From Nematostella vectensis (taxonomy: Eukaryota > Cnidaria > Anthozoa > Actiniaria > Edwardsiidae): DNA of 64,000 nucleotides. Position numbers and translations under genes: made by a program. The stretch is taken from NCBI RefSeq assembly GCF_932526225.1, contig NC_064034.1, positions 8,046,001-8,110,000 on the forward strand, written 5' to 3'. This document shows positions 49,765-61,825 of this stretch, one piece after another. Numbering within the stretch: position 1 is the first letter of the stretch; each line of letters begins with the position of its first letter. Below the pieces are notes generated by a model. It had not been told where the DNA came from and made no database searches. It was given only the letters and a program-made list of their open reading frames with translations.

Positions 49765-49860
49765 CAATTAGACTACTAGTTCTCATTTTCTATGAGTCAA
49801 ATAGTCAAATACGTTGACTATCTATTGACTCATAGAAAACTCAAACTCGTAGTCTAATTG
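49765..49860. repeat. 96-bp imperfect hairpin
   Basis: The arms begin CAATTAGACTAC and end GTAGTCTAATTG. About 44-47 nt pair with a few mismatches and a small bulge, closing on a loop of about 5 nt. The size and imperfections resemble a miRNA precursor, but a short MITE is equally possible. Confidence 0.75.
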
Positions 49861-50179
49861 TTAAGTAGTGGTGAGGCCTTGTGAGGTAGAATTTTTTACC
49901 TCGAGAAATAACAAACAGAAACCTTCGAACTTTCTGCTGTCTGTCTAATGCAGCAATCGGGTTTTTTTTTTCGGAAATCAGGGAATGCTAGATTCTCAGC
50001 GGTTTCTTTGGCAAGGATGACACACATGGTTATACCGAAAAAAGATATTTGCAAAATCATCTTTGGTTGTTCTTTCGAGATTAGAATGCTAAAAAAATGA
50101 TGAAAAGATATTCACCTTGGGAAATCTCAGAAATCTAAGCAATTTGCCATGGAAGATGAATTCAAAACCCAGATTGTTT

Positions 50180-51305
50180 TTAATAAAGGCGGTTTCTTTT
50201 TTTTTGGATAAAGATAATATCAAATTGTAACAAATTGGGTATAACGGGGCAAACAGCACCTGTCTTGACGTGATACAAAGTAAACAAATCACACCAGGGA
50301 GCTTGGTGGGGTACCTGCAAGGGGTTCTTATTTGATGCCAGTGCATTCTTCACACTGCACTTATTCCACACAGTTCCATCAGATGCTCTACCATTGACCC
50401 CAACATCTGCCCACAGTATCTCATATCTTGGTCCTACGGCTGCCATTAGAATCACAATGTTGTTGCCCTTGTAGTCATAATAATGAGAACCACTATTCTC
50501 TGGCTGTTTCATAGCTATTCGCTTTCCATCAACGGCACCGATCCCATTGGGGAAGTTCCACCGACTTTCAAAGGTGTTGGCAATATCCATTCAATTTTCT
50601 CTTGAGTTTGGAATTTTCATGAGATCGGACTGCATTACCTCGTAAATAATTATGGCCGATATTGCTGTCCGGCTGATTCGGATCTGGAATTGGAGGGACT
50701 TGAAGCTTTCCCCAGTGGCCAGATACCTCAGGGTTACCGCCATTCTTTCTCTCGGTTTGATGCTTGACCTCATACTTAGTGTCATTTCTTCTAATTTTAT
50801 GGTCCACTGCATCTACCAGAAAATGAAATCGCCGCTTATCCATACGAAAATAATCAAAATAAGCTGCCTCATCTTCTAGTTCTAGCTCGGCGACCAGCTA
50901 AACAAGATAAAGAATAAAGTCATTTGATTTCAGTTCACATGCCTACCTCGTATGCAATGTTTTTTTTGGAAAACCGATAAATATGCTTTTGAATGTCATC
51001 GTTATTTTAGCGAGTACAATGTACACAATGGTGTAAAATACCTGATGATAGCAGTCTCGCTCTTCTCTTCTCGCCATCCAAGGGCGGATCCACGTTTTCT
51101 TTGCTCTTTTTGGTTTTTCTTCTTCTTTTAGCGCCAGATTCAAGCATATTATTGCGAAAGCTTCCCTTCGCCGACGATCGCGTGAGGACGCCCTGTTGGA
51201 TTTGTTACGACGCAAGTTGCAAAAAAAAATTGACGTGTGACATGATGCGTGCGACTTGGAACTTCTTGGAACGACTTGGATCTGTACACCATAATATAAA
51301 GTCAT
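50180..51305 (-). pseudogene. PIF/Harbinger transposase remnant
   Basis: Minus-strand blocks fit a HARBI1-like transposase. 51305-50943 is N-terminal (RAKKTWIRPWMARREERDCYHQ). After an intron-like gap come ELEDEAAYFDYFRMDKRRFHFL and RYLATGESFKSLQFQIRIS. Then the DDE part follows: WNFPNGIGAVDGKRI and WADVGVNGRASDGTVWN. A frameshift near 50800 and an in-frame stop at 50591-50593 break the frame, and the C-terminus is lost in a changed sequence near 50220. The usual Myb-like partner gene and terminal repeats were not found. Confidence 0.85.
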
Positions 51306-52025
51306 ACCCTACCCCCCCAAACCGTTATGTGCCACTAAATATCGATAAATCATACGATAATCCATTTAAAGCCGTCAATGGCTCTGGCATCGCTAAATTT
51401 ATTTATAACTTTATGTTTTCGTGAATTAGGTGTAATTGAAGCCACACTTATGAGTACTATCTGTTTCATTTTCTTCCTTGGTTCTTTATCTTCCGACTGG
51501 CAAAGCGTTACCGTAACGTTATAAACGTTGTGTAGTAATAAACTATGCTACAGTACGTTATGAAAAATACGGGCGGACACTCGATACAGCACGTTTTTTT
51601 ATTTTTATGGTGATAGTCGTGACAGGTAGAACTTGCTGCTGAGATTTCGCAACATTCGCCGGATTTTTATGGAAATCTAGGAGTGTAGCAAAAACAGCAC
51701 CTCGAATATCCAAACAAAGCATACATATAGAGAATATTTATGCTTGATGATTTTATTAGGTACATTTACAGACTGTCGAGCGCTGTCTTTACTACCCTTG
51801 AGAGGCTCACGCCCTCTTGTACGATAAGAAAATAGGGACAAGACGATTTTACACATTTCCCTGTGCCGTTAAGCTTTAGCCTACCTGCAAGCGGTACTCG
51901 GTGTTATTATCGTGGAAAACCCGCTCCGTTCGATGATAGGGCGCCATCTTGTATTTTGAGCCGCACGGTTCGTAGGGCAAACTCGTCCCCTAATGTGGCT
52001 TATACCACATAAGTCCTATTGTTCT
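51306..52025. other. Intergenic region without a supported gene
   Basis: No domain-bearing frame or clear repeat. The right end should hold the 3' UTR of the minus-strand GPCR gene. Confidence 0.4.
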
Positions 52026-52949
52026 TTAAGAAAAAGGTACAGTCTTTCGAACTGCATAGCGAAGCTCAGTCATCTTCCAGCAGTAAATAATAGGGTTTAT
52101 ACCAGAATTCATTAAGACTATTGAGATTGAAATTTTTGCAAATGTCGCAAAACCATGATTGTCTCCTGTTATATCATAGTACGCAAATGCTGCAAAGCAA
52201 GGAATGTAACACAAGACGAATGCTAAATATATGTACAAAGAGTTCCGCACGGACGTTCGGTACTTTAAGCTTAAGGTGACATTTGAGATGGAAGAGTCTT
52301 CACAAGATGTGTTGACTGGTGCAACCACTTGGATTTGGTTCCGATGTTTCCGTATAACGCTGTAGATCTTAAAGTAGCTAATGATGATGATAACTGCACA
52401 TATTCCCACAACAACGCAGAGTGCAATGCTAAATTTTCTTATTCCAAATAGAATCACCGATAATCCAAATTCTACTGCAAGTAACCACATCCCGCTACAA
52501 ACAAATGTGATTTTCTTGACCGTGATAATAGCTGTGTATCTCAGATGAAGGTGCAAAGCCAAAAACCTATCAACTGCTACCGCAGTAATGCTTAGAAGAG
52601 AAACAGCGCCAAAATATGTTGTACAAATACTATTAGCAGTGGCAATGTCGCAGTACATCTTCGGCCACTCGCTAGCCCTGAGTTCTATGGCTGCCCAGGC
52701 AACCAAAAGTGGCTGAGCAAGGATTCCAACGGAAAAATCCGACAGGGCAAGGGTACCCAAGAGAACCATGGAGGGTGTGTGAAGCGCTGGTGTTCGCCAT
52801 ATTGAGACAAGGACTAAAGCATTCAGAACGATGGCGGGAATGATTGTGATCCCGTTTAACACAGCGACGACAACAAACTCTCCTTGTGTTATCTGGCCTT
52901 CTTGGACCGTCTTGGTGAAATGGTAACACGAATAGTTATAAGATGACAT
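52026..52949 (-). CDS. Class A (rhodopsin-like) GPCR, single exon
   Basis: 307 residues with seven hydrophobic segments. Signatures: TM1 GN-type motif replaced by VLNALVLVSIW; TM2 LALSDFSVGILAQPL; TM3 with the disulfide Cys (MYCDIATA) ending in DRF in place of DRY (VDRFLALHLHLRY); TM6 LAFVLCYIPCFAAF; TM7 NSGINPIIYCWK (NPxxY type). An N-glycosylation site is at NYS near the start. Single-exon receptors of this kind form large tandem families in sea anemones; ligand unknown. A broken copy lies about 300 bp upstream. Confidence 0.92.
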   Translation of the reverse strand: MSSYNYSCYHFTKTVQEGQITQGEFVVVAVLNGITIIPAIVLNALVLVSIWRTPALHTPSMVLLGTLALSDFSVGILAQPLLVAWAAIELRASEWPKMYCDIATANSICTTYFGAVSLLSITAVAVDRFLALHLHLRYTAIITVKKITFVCSGMWLLAVEFGLSVILFGIRKFSIALCVVVGICAVIIIISYFKIYSVIRKHRNQIQVVAPVNTSCEDSSISNVTLSLKYRTSVRNSLYIYLAFVLCYIPCFAAFAYYDITGDNHGFATFAKISISIVLMNSGINPIIYCWKMTELRYAVRKTVPFS

Positions 52950-53232
52950 TTTAAAATTAAGCTTCTGACTCTTATCTCGTATTTTTCTCTGGCAAATGGT
53001 TGGGACTGATATCTTCCAAACTCAAAAAAGGGTCCAAGGAACAATAGAACACCTGTTTTTTCAAATCTACTTTCGTATTGACTTTTATCTGTCTTTTATT
53101 CAACATATGATTTGTTTTTGGAAGTCAGGGTAGGCTTGATTCCCCGCCGTCTCAATTACTATTTACACAATGAAAAATTGCTACTAAGAAAATTGTGATT
53201 GTTTACTTAGTTTTTCTTCTATTGGTTTAAAA

Positions 53233-53571
53233 AAAGCCGAAATATGTTGTACAAATACTATTAGCAGTGGCAATGTCGCAGTACATCTTCGGCCACTCGC
53301 TAGCCCTGAGTTCTATAGCTGCCCAGGCAACCAAAAGTGGCTGAGCAAGGATTCCAACGGAAAAATCCGACAGGGCAAGGGTACCCAAGAGAACCATGGA
53401 GGGTGTGTGAAGCGCTGGTGTTCGCCATATTGAGACAATGACTAAAGCATTCAGGACGATAGCGGGAAAGATTATCCCGTTTAACACAGCGTAGATGACA
53501 AACTCCTCTTGTGTTATCTGGCCTTCTTGCGCCAATTTGGTTTAATGGTAACACGGGTAGTCGTAACTTGA
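53233..53571 (-). pseudogene. Truncated tandem copy of the GPCR
   Basis: Nearly identical to the first 112 residues of the intact receptor (N-terminus to the start of TM3, MYCDIATANSICTTYF). Lesions: the initiator ATG is replaced, the codon for the Phe after CYH is now a TAA, three bases are lost in TM1, and the homology ends abruptly at about 53235. It is a partial duplication that cannot encode a receptor. Confidence 0.88.
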
Positions 53572-54044
53572 GTTTTTTTTCAAGCTTGTATATCCTTTAT
53601 TGCTTTCTTCCCTGGAAAGAGTTGACCACCTGTCTCCTTTACATTCTCTTTCCACACCGGGTGCAAACTGTCATATGGGTTAAGTGATTGAAGTGATAAT
53701 TTTTCCCTTTGCGTAAAAGTAACAAAGTTATCGAATCTTACAGGGGAACATACATCACTACTAGGCGAACAGACTAGGAAATACATAGATAAAAAATTAA
53801 ACAATTACAGGAAATTGAACGCACTGCTAGTCAAATATCACAGGGGAGCATACATGAATACTATTCAAACATTTAAGAGAATTGACGGAAATTAAACGCA
53901 ATAGGAACCTAGAGGAAGATATAAATTATCATATAGATTGCAAAAACAAAGGTGGGAAATGAGAATTATGAGATTGAGAAAAAAATAATGAAAGTTGCAC
54001 AGAATATCTTACAGTCCACAGGCGTAGCAGGCCTTGAAATATTG

Positions 54045-55312
54045 AAGGGGGAGGGGGCACGATACAGAACATTTAAGAAAATATTGGGGGGGGGGATGGG
54101 GCAGCAACGCCCCTATCGGTCATTTCCTTACAATTTTTAAAAATATTTTGGCATGTCCCTTTACAAATCAAAGATAAAATTAAAGAACTTTAAACGAAGC
54201 TCAGAATTCTTGGGAGGGAGTGTATACTAAATAACTCGGGTCATATCATTGGAAAGCAAAGATTCCTTCGCGAATTATGGCGTCAATTATAAACACGTGA
54301 AGCTGCTTTGCCCCGGCAGCGATTTCCTTGGGGATGGGATGGGGCGTGGGCTGGAGGGGAGTTTAAAGTGAGTTACCTATTTTAAATAAGATAGCATTGG
54401 GAATTCAAGTGTCGTAAACAAAAAATATTCACACAAACATCTGCTGGGGGATTAATTTATTTCATCACAGAAGTCGTCCTGAAGTAGATCGCTTTTCAAC
54501 CTGTGTGCAAAAGATCAAATCAAAATATAAGAAACTAGGGAATTTTCTATAAAAAGGTTTTTAAATTCCCTTTTTTGTATATAATCTATTCTTGTATTTG
54601 AGAAGTCTGTTTAGGTACAACATATCGTATACAAGTAGCTCCCCCCCCCCCCTCAGGCCTTTTTATCATCCACAATCATTAGAACACAAAAAGGTGCTAC
54701 GGATATATCGACTGTTATCCCGCCATTTAAACTTTACAAAGATATATCAAGGAGATATCCAGTCACTTCGTCCACAAACCGTGTCGCCCACAACCAACTC
54801 GTCCACAAAAAATTGAGTCAACTCGTCCACAAAAATAGAGTCAGCTCGTCCACACATAGTATTCAAATAACTGTGCATATGAAGTTTTAAAAAGTCTCTT
54901 TTTTTCACAGTTAGACGTTTTTATATGAAACACTTATGCTACGAGGCTACATTTTTGTGAAAAGTATGTGTGGACGAATTGACTCTATTTTTGTGGACGA
55001 GTTGACTCAATTTGCGGACGAGTTGGTGATGATTCTATTAAGAGGCCGCTTGGCACAGTCCCGAGCATGGCCACTAAATAGAGGTACTATTTAACATTTA
55101 GCCGTAGCTAGGGGTGGGGCACCGTCTCGATATGGAATAAACTCCCTACCAAGAATTCTGTTCATTTTTTAAAAGTTCTTTAATTTGATCTTTGATTTGT
55201 GAGGCCACATGCCAAAATATGTTAAAACATTTTGAGGAAATTACCAGTAGGGGCGTGGCTGTGCCCCCCAATATTTTCTAATGTTTCTGTATTGTGCCCC
55301 CCCCCCCCCCAA
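54045..55312. mobile_element. Foldback element with nested inverted repeats
   Basis: Outer arms about 54045-54230 and 55140-55312 match in inverted orientation (GGGGCAC-ATACAGAACATT, AATATTTTGGCATGT, CAAATCAAAGAT, AGAATTCTTGG-AGGGAGT). Inner arms 54796-54858 and 54966-55027 match again (CCAACTCGTCCACAAA, GAGTCAACTCGTCC). No coding capacity. The right edge is 24 bp from the stop codon of the protease gene. Confidence 0.8.
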
Positions 55313-55335
55313 ATCTTACGTGGCTACGGCTCTTT

Positions 55336-58300
55336 TTAAAGAATCTCACCATTGCGACAGAAGTTGCAGGTTTTCTTGCAGCTCAGTTTGACAGTGATGA
55401 AGTTACAGTGTGCTTTATAGATATCGCACGTTGCACCTCCCCAGTCATTCTTACACGCTGCAAACCACAAAGCATTTGTTCAATAGGGATTCTGATCAGG
55501 CAAATCATCTGTTTCTAACTCCTGTCTCGGTTAAAATATAAATAAATAATCCTGTATCATTTTCTTAACAAGACCATCTTACACAAGCCGAGGGAGGTTT
55601 TTATCGTCACTTTTATCCTAGTGCTCCTTCATGTACTGTGAGGCTAGCAAAATAAAAGTGAAAATTAAAGTATTTAACCGGCGGAATGTTTCGCTAATAA
55701 TTAACTTATTGTTTCGACTTTTGCTCAATACGCGCATGCCAACAGATCTGATGTATTTACAAAAGCACACAACTGTTATATTTATAACACACTCGGGTGC
55801 TTCAACAAAATACGCATAACAAATAGGACAAACATTTTTGTTACTAGACCTTCTGACCGGGTTCCCTGTGGTAGTGACCCCTCTAATTATCTACAAACAC
55901 AGGGAACCCGTGAAGGATGCCAGTGCATAGGCTGATGACGAACCTATTACCTGGTGGAGGCGGCGCAGTCGATGGGCTCGGTGGGTTTGGTGGCAGCGTC
56001 CCTGATAATACGCAAAAGTAATAAGATTATTTTTAGGAATCAGAGGCTCATAAGAGTAAGGCCAATTGTCTCTTGCGTTTTAAAAAATCAGGCTATTTTT
56101 TGATGTTGAAGGATACGGATGGCCAATCAGCTGGCAGCAAAGTGCACAGGTCTTGGAAATGTCAATAAAGCGTCGGCATTTTCTTTCCCGCGTGTTTTAG
56201 AAAAGTCCTCGTTTTAGCTTATCAACAACCCTTTTACTTCATCACCATGCAAAGATAACCTCATAAAAAAATATCGGATTTTATAACAGTTTCTTCCGAT
56301 AGTTCCTTGATACGGTGGACTATGATGGATTCCATCAAAATTGATTGATCTTTCAAAATTATTTATTCAATGCAAAACCCAACGAACGACTCTAAAATCC
56401 AACTCGTTCTGGTAAGAGTTCAAATCGTAGATCTTGAATCTTGAAAAAGCCGCTTTAATACGGCCAGAGAACACAACACTAGACTACACACGTCTTTCCA
56501 CTACGTCTTTGCCCTATGTTTATCGTAAATATCAAACAAAGAGCTTGGGCTACCTGTGCAAAAACTTGCAAAGACGCCGGCATTTTTTCGCGCGCAAAAA
56601 TCAAAATTAAATCATTTATATTATAGATACGTTTTTTCTTTCACCAGAAAAAGGTCGGGGATATTTTTTAGAAGGTGTGGAGGGTATTAAATTTAGTATG
56701 TTAATATTGTTTCTTCGATAATTTTCACTATTAATGACACATAAGATAGAAAGTTGGTAGAGCTCTGCACTACTTTACGGTTTGAGTGCGTCGCCATCTG
56801 CCCATGGGCACGGCCTTTTATACCGCAGGTGCAGCCCGCACAACATGTATATTTTATACCGCAGGTGCAGCCCCTGGGCGCCCCCGCACATCATGGGTAT
56901 TTTATACCGCAGGTGCAGCCCCTGCGCGCCCCGCACAACATGGGTATTTAATACCGCAGGTGCAGCCCCTGCGCGCCCCGCACAACATGGGTATTTAATA
57001 CCGCAGGTGCAGCCCCTGCGCGCCCACGCACAACATGGGTATTTTATACCGCAGGTCCATCTTTATAAAGCCTGATGTGTGAAAACGCCGAGACACCAAT
57101 ACAATGCCAGAATGTAAGGGGGTTAATTGACCCACTTACTCATCCCTGATACAATAGCATTGGTATGTTGATAGTGTTAGGGTTTAAGGAAATTGAAGAA
57201 AAATGTATTGTTATGTTGGCGATTTATTGTTATTGCTGTTGGTACTATTGTTGTTATGCAATTGCAATTGCCGTTGTGTTGCTATTATGTTGCTATCGCG
57301 TTGCTGTTCCGTTGCTATTGCTATTGCTGCTGATACGTTGCTGCTAATCGTTATTGCTGCTGTGTTGCTATCGTACTGCTACTGTGTTGATGATATGACA
57401 CTTCTATGCTATGCGATGTTGCTGTTATGTTTTCGCTACCTTACCTGCAGTTGACATCTTGCTGTTAATCCAGTTCACATACGAGCTCATTCGTGCGAAC
57501 ACCGTATAGAAATTCTCCGCGAGACACCGAGGGTTTCCCCAGCTGACCGCTCCTCGCAGCACCCACCTCCCGCTTTCCTCGCACACAAATGGTCCTCCGC
57601 TGTCCCCTTGACATCCACTGACGTGCACCCCTGTGGTAGCATGGCCCGCGCAAAGCATGGATTCCTCGTGGACTGGCACTAATCGGCTATTAGCCGCACT
57701 GCAGTCCTTGTGGGTAGCGATGGGCATTTCTGCTTGTTGAAGGATTCTGGCGGATTTACCTCCGCCCACCGTTCGACCCCACCCTAATGACAATGCCGGG
57801 AATTAAGGAGGAACTAAGGTCTTTGGCGAAGATAGCTAAAGTGTTCCCTGCTTGAGTTCCTAAGGGCTGTCCACACTAACACGGTTCGTTAGAATTCGAA
57901 TACTTTTTGATACGTTTAGGCCTTCCGTCCACACTAATACCGGGATCGGATCCAGCGAATACGAATACTTTTGAAAACGCTGTCGAAAGTAAATCAAGAT
58001 AAATCTGGACGGCTAGATCCAAGCGAAAACGCTGCGAATCAAGTGATGAATCAAGTGGACGCGCGAATCAAGTGATGCGTTTTCGGTGAAACGAATCCGG
58101 ATACTTTTGAATCCGGAAAAAAACAACAGGGGTTACATAGACTTTAACATTGCGTCCTCGTTTATCCGGGGCTTAAAGCCCTAGTTAGTTCTTTGTTATT
58201 GTTATCATTCACATTAACAAAACAAATGGGTGTTATTGCTTTTGCAATAGCTTCCCCAAAACAGTCAATTAGATAGATGCATTAACATCCTTGGTATTTT

Positions 58301-60739
58301 TCTAGGATTACAAAGCTTTCCGCCATTTTGGCAGATTCTAAAACGGCTTTGCCTGATAAATGGCTTCCTACCACGTACCTGTAATGAAGCACTTTGTTCC
58401 TGGTGTGATCCTGTCGCCATGCGAGGGAAGACAGACAGTACCCACCCTTTCACTCAGCGTCACTGGTTTGACGAGTCTGATTAGAGCAATGTCATTGCGC
58501 AGATGTCGCATGCTGAAGGATTCGTGCTTAATGACTTCGTGTATAGCGATAGGCGTCTGACCGTCTCCCCCATTGAGGCGGTCATGCTGACCTGGAAACA
58601 CAGCGATCGCATCACGCAGTCTAATACTAAGTGGACACATTTGAAAACCGCCGCTGCTTCCAAACGGAGGTGAAAGTTTAAAGGAGTTGGAAAAAGTGTC
58701 ACAGGGCTGCCATCAAATAGACTATGAGAGTTTGATAAAAAATGGTCGTGAGGTTGGGAAAGTCGGTCGGAACCCTCATCAGCTTTCATATCCGGGGGGG
58801 GGGGGGGCACTCCGATAAAATCAGACGGGGGTGATCGTCGCCAAAATCGATTTTAACCCTAAGGGTTAAAATAGCACTTTGGGTGTGGTCAACAAAAACT
58901 CTTACCCCTAAGAGTTAGCAAACTGGGTGCGGTCGAAATAATTTTTAACCCTAAGAGATAGCAGAATCGAAAAAAAACACCCCCTTAGCCCCTTTGGAAT
59001 AACAGTTGGTTGAATTTTATACCCTAAGAGATAACAGAATCGGAAATAAACGTTAAATACCCCCTTAGGAATAGCAGTTGATCTAATTTTATGCCCTAAG
59101 AGATCAGCAGAAACGGAAAATAAGGTATAGCAGTTGGTTAAAATTTTATACCCTAAAAGATTAGGACGATCATAGCCGTCTAACAAGTTCAAAGTAAATG
59201 AGATTCGATGAGAATTGGATCTATGACGACTATCATCTTCGTGTTTTAGCGAAACTGCATGGTAATTATTGGAAAAATACTGTTGATAACTCGGTAACAA
59301 TTCCGAAAATTATCCCCTTTGGGTCGATTGAATATTTGGTATTCCCTGGCAAACACTTGCATAACAATATAGATGCTGCCTAGTCACGCACTATCAAAGT
59401 TATTAATTGATAAAGATTTGGTGTATATCTTCTATACTTGAAAACCTTGAATACATTCTCGGATCAAGGGTTTTTCAATTAGCAAGAATGTATTTCCTTC
59501 AAACCACTTCTTCCAACTTAAAACATGGCGTACACACGTAGATTGTTTCCGTGCCAATTGATATCCCGCCAAAAGTGGTCTTCCAAGGGGATGATCGAGC
59601 GCGCGCCTCAAATGTAACGACTTTATTTTGTTCAGCGTCCTTACCGACGACAACCCGGAACATGGTGACGTCAGGGTTATTGGGGAAGCAGTGGGCAGCC
59701 GTGACGATGTACTCAGGCGAGATGAGTGAGCCACCGCATGTGTGAAACCACCTGTTCCTGTCCTTTGTGGTTTCTAAGGAGATTTGCCAGGGCCACGAGT
59801 GAGGGACTGCATCAGTACCGGCGACCACACGCGCGCTCACGGGCCTCTGCCCGCATTGCGCTGTTCATACGAAAAGACATAATCAGTATCAGTGATCATA
59901 CACGCGCGCTCACGGGCCTCTGCCCGCATTGCGCTGTTCATACGAAAAGACATAATCAGTATCAGTGATCATACACGCGCGCTTACGGGCCTCTGCCCGC
60001 ATTGCGCTGTTCATACGAAAAGACATAATCAGTACCAGTGATCATACACGCGCGCTCACGGGCCTCTGCCCGCATTGCGCTGTTCATAAGAAATCTAACA
60101 TCATCAGTATCAGTGATCATACACGCGCGCTCACGGGCCTCTGCCCGCATTGCGCTGTTCATACGAAAAGACATAATCAGTACCAGAGATTATACACGCG
60201 CGCTCACGGGCCTCTGCCCGCATTGCGCTGTTCATACGAAAAGACATAATCAGTACCAGTGATCATACACGCGCGCTCACGGCCCTCTCTCCCCATTGCG
60301 CTGTTAATACCAAATAGCATCATCAGTACCAGTGAACATACACGCGCGTACATACATACATTACACAAAAAAATCTTGGGAACGGTTTTGACTAAAGCTT
60401 CTTGCACCATCGCTAATGCGCAACTAAAAAAATTGAATGGGTAAAAAAAAAGAGAAAGGTATAATTACCGAGGTATTGCGAGGTATTGCGAATACTTTTA
60501 AATAAGGTAAATAGGCTTATACAAAAAACGCCATTATTGGATTGAATTTGCCTTTGTTGAACTCTAGTTAGATAAAAGATAGATGGGATGCATCATAATT
60601 TTCGAGTGAAATTTAAGGGGCAAATATAAGTTATTCAACCTTGCATTCAAACTACGCGGTCCTCGTCCTATTACGACTTATTACCTGTAATCAGAGACGG
60701 AACGAGAGCGCACAGGAGAAAAGCGAGTGCTGTCTTCAT
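55336..60739 (-). CDS. Secreted chymotrypsin-like serine protease with C-terminal ShK domain
   Basis: Exons (minus): 60685-60739, 59645-59860, 58379-58591, 57445-57783, 55951-56001, 55336-55457; total 996 nt, 331 residues, all junctions phase 1. Signal peptide MKTALAFLLCALVPSLITG; activation site ARVVAG; catalytic His in TAAHC, Asp in NDIALIRL, Ser in GDSGGP. The pocket position before the active serine (SGCQGDS) is Ser, as in chymotrypsin, not the Asp of trypsin. A proline-rich linker exon (PPNPPSPS, PPPP) leads to a six-Cys ShK-type domain in the last exon (pattern ending CKKTCNFC). ShK-type domains act as ion-channel ligands in some anemone peptides but are common modules of non-toxic secreted proteases. 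The role (digestion, development or venom gland) cannot be told. Stop TAA at 55336-55338. Confidence 0.92.
55858..55910. repeat. Inverted repeat with 13-bp arms
   Basis: CGGGTTCCCTGTG (55858-55870) and CACAGGGAACCCG (55898-55910), 27-nt loop with partial further pairing (GTAG/CTAC). Intronic. Confidence 0.8.
56815..57060. repeat. Minisatellite, 46-48 bp unit
   Basis: TACCGCAGGTGCAGCCC and CACAACATGGGTATT recur about five times in the intron between the last catalytic exon and the linker exon. Open frames over it are by-products. Confidence 0.9.
57190..57425. repeat. Degenerate GTTGCTATT repeat
   Basis: Irregular GTTGCTATTGC repeats directly downstream of the fourth protease exon. Confidence 0.75.
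57850..58110. mobile_element. Decayed non-coding DNA transposon fragment (tentative)
   Basis: GTCCACACTAA occurs twice (57869, 57931), and GAATACTTTTGAA and its variants recur in both orientations through the block. This is the style of short non-autonomous elements, but ends were not defined. Confidence 0.35.
58850..59180. repeat. Degenerate CCCTAAGAG repeat
   Basis: TTTTAACCCTAAGAGATAGCAGAA and shortened forms recur five to six times in the intron. Not telomeric: the unit is longer and irregular. Confidence 0.7.
59830..60350 (-). repeat. 73-bp tandem repeat carrying copies of a splice acceptor
   Basis: About seven units with starts at 59830, 59903, 59976, 60049, 60124, 60197 and 60270 (spacing 73, once 75). 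On the minus strand each holds ATGAACAG followed by CGCAATGCGGGCAGAGGCC, the acceptor and first bases of protease exon 2. The innermost unit (acceptor at 59861-59862) is the one in frame with the rest. Confidence 0.93.
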
Positions 60740-61825
60740 GGCAAAGTCCTCGGAGTGATTTGAGTCTCTTCTCAGGTGGGATGGATATTTTACCTGGTTG
60801 CAGCAAACAGCTGAAAGCTGGTGCAAACATTTGTTGGACACAAAGCCTTGTGCTTACAGTGCATCGACGCTTCTGACAGATACAGGGACACCTGTGTTTG
60901 TCGTGAGCCGAGGAAGACTGGATTAAGCCGCTTAACTCGTGGTGCGAAGCAATACCAAAATAGACTAAAATACGTGTTCGCTTGTATACGTCCTTTATTA
61001 TTTTTTGGTTAAAGCATACACACTCCACCTATTTTCTTCGACGTCGGGCTTCGCCCCTGCACAGTGTGTATGGCTCAAAGTTACACCTGTAGTATGCTTT
61101 TGTGTACACAAACACACCTGTGTTTATCGTCAGGCGCGAGGGAACTGGGTCCGAATGGTCCACCAAGACTGAAGGCCCTTGCAGACTCGTTTCCGAGCTT
61201 TTTTTAAAACTTAGAATTGAAATTAAAATAAAATTGCCTGTGCTAACAAGCGACAAATGAATTTTATTTCTCTGATGTTTGCGTGATCGTGTTAAGGCTT
61301 AGTGCCCTGTACGCAAGGAGCATATCGGTGCTTAAAAACAGTGAACTAAAAATCCTGATATTTTTGCTACATCATGTTAACTTGTTGTTATAAGCTCGCA
61401 TTCTCAGCGACATTTTTTTCGAAATTTTCATATGCAATCTTTTAAGAAGCCATATACTCCTGTTACGAGCATGATCTTTTTCGTGTATACGCACCAGGAG
61501 GCAACTTTGAAGAGAAGGGCCCCATGCATCACCTCCCCCCCCCCCCCCTACACCACACACCACTCGCGCGAATGCTAGCCGTTGAAAAAAGGATTTCATT
61601 CATTTGTTGCTCGTGTCTGCCCTGAAGAGCTCCAGTACCAGTTTTTGAAGAACCAAAAACAATTGTGAATATTGGGTTGCTGTTGTTGTAGAGTTGTCAA
61701 TTGTTTTTTTCGGAATGTTCGAATGGATATAAAATTATCCGATCCGTTACATCAAATTCTGAAGTACTCTCAAGAATAAAGTCTTGCACAAACTTTTTTT
61801 TTGCCGTACCGCAAACCGTTTTACG

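Noticed and set aside
56754-57075. Three overlapping plus-strand frames with repeated IPQVQPL or YRRCSP
   Set aside because: All are translations of the 46-48 bp minisatellite in a protease intron.
58850-59180. Possible telomere-like repeat (CCCTAA)
   Set aside because: CCCTAAGAG units are irregular, longer than six bases and intronic.
59726-60262. Frames with repeated ARASARIALFIRKD on the plus strand, and a CRISPR-like look of the array
   Set aside because: The 73-bp units are contiguous tandem repeats without unique spacers, in an animal gene, and are explained by copies of the exon 2 border.
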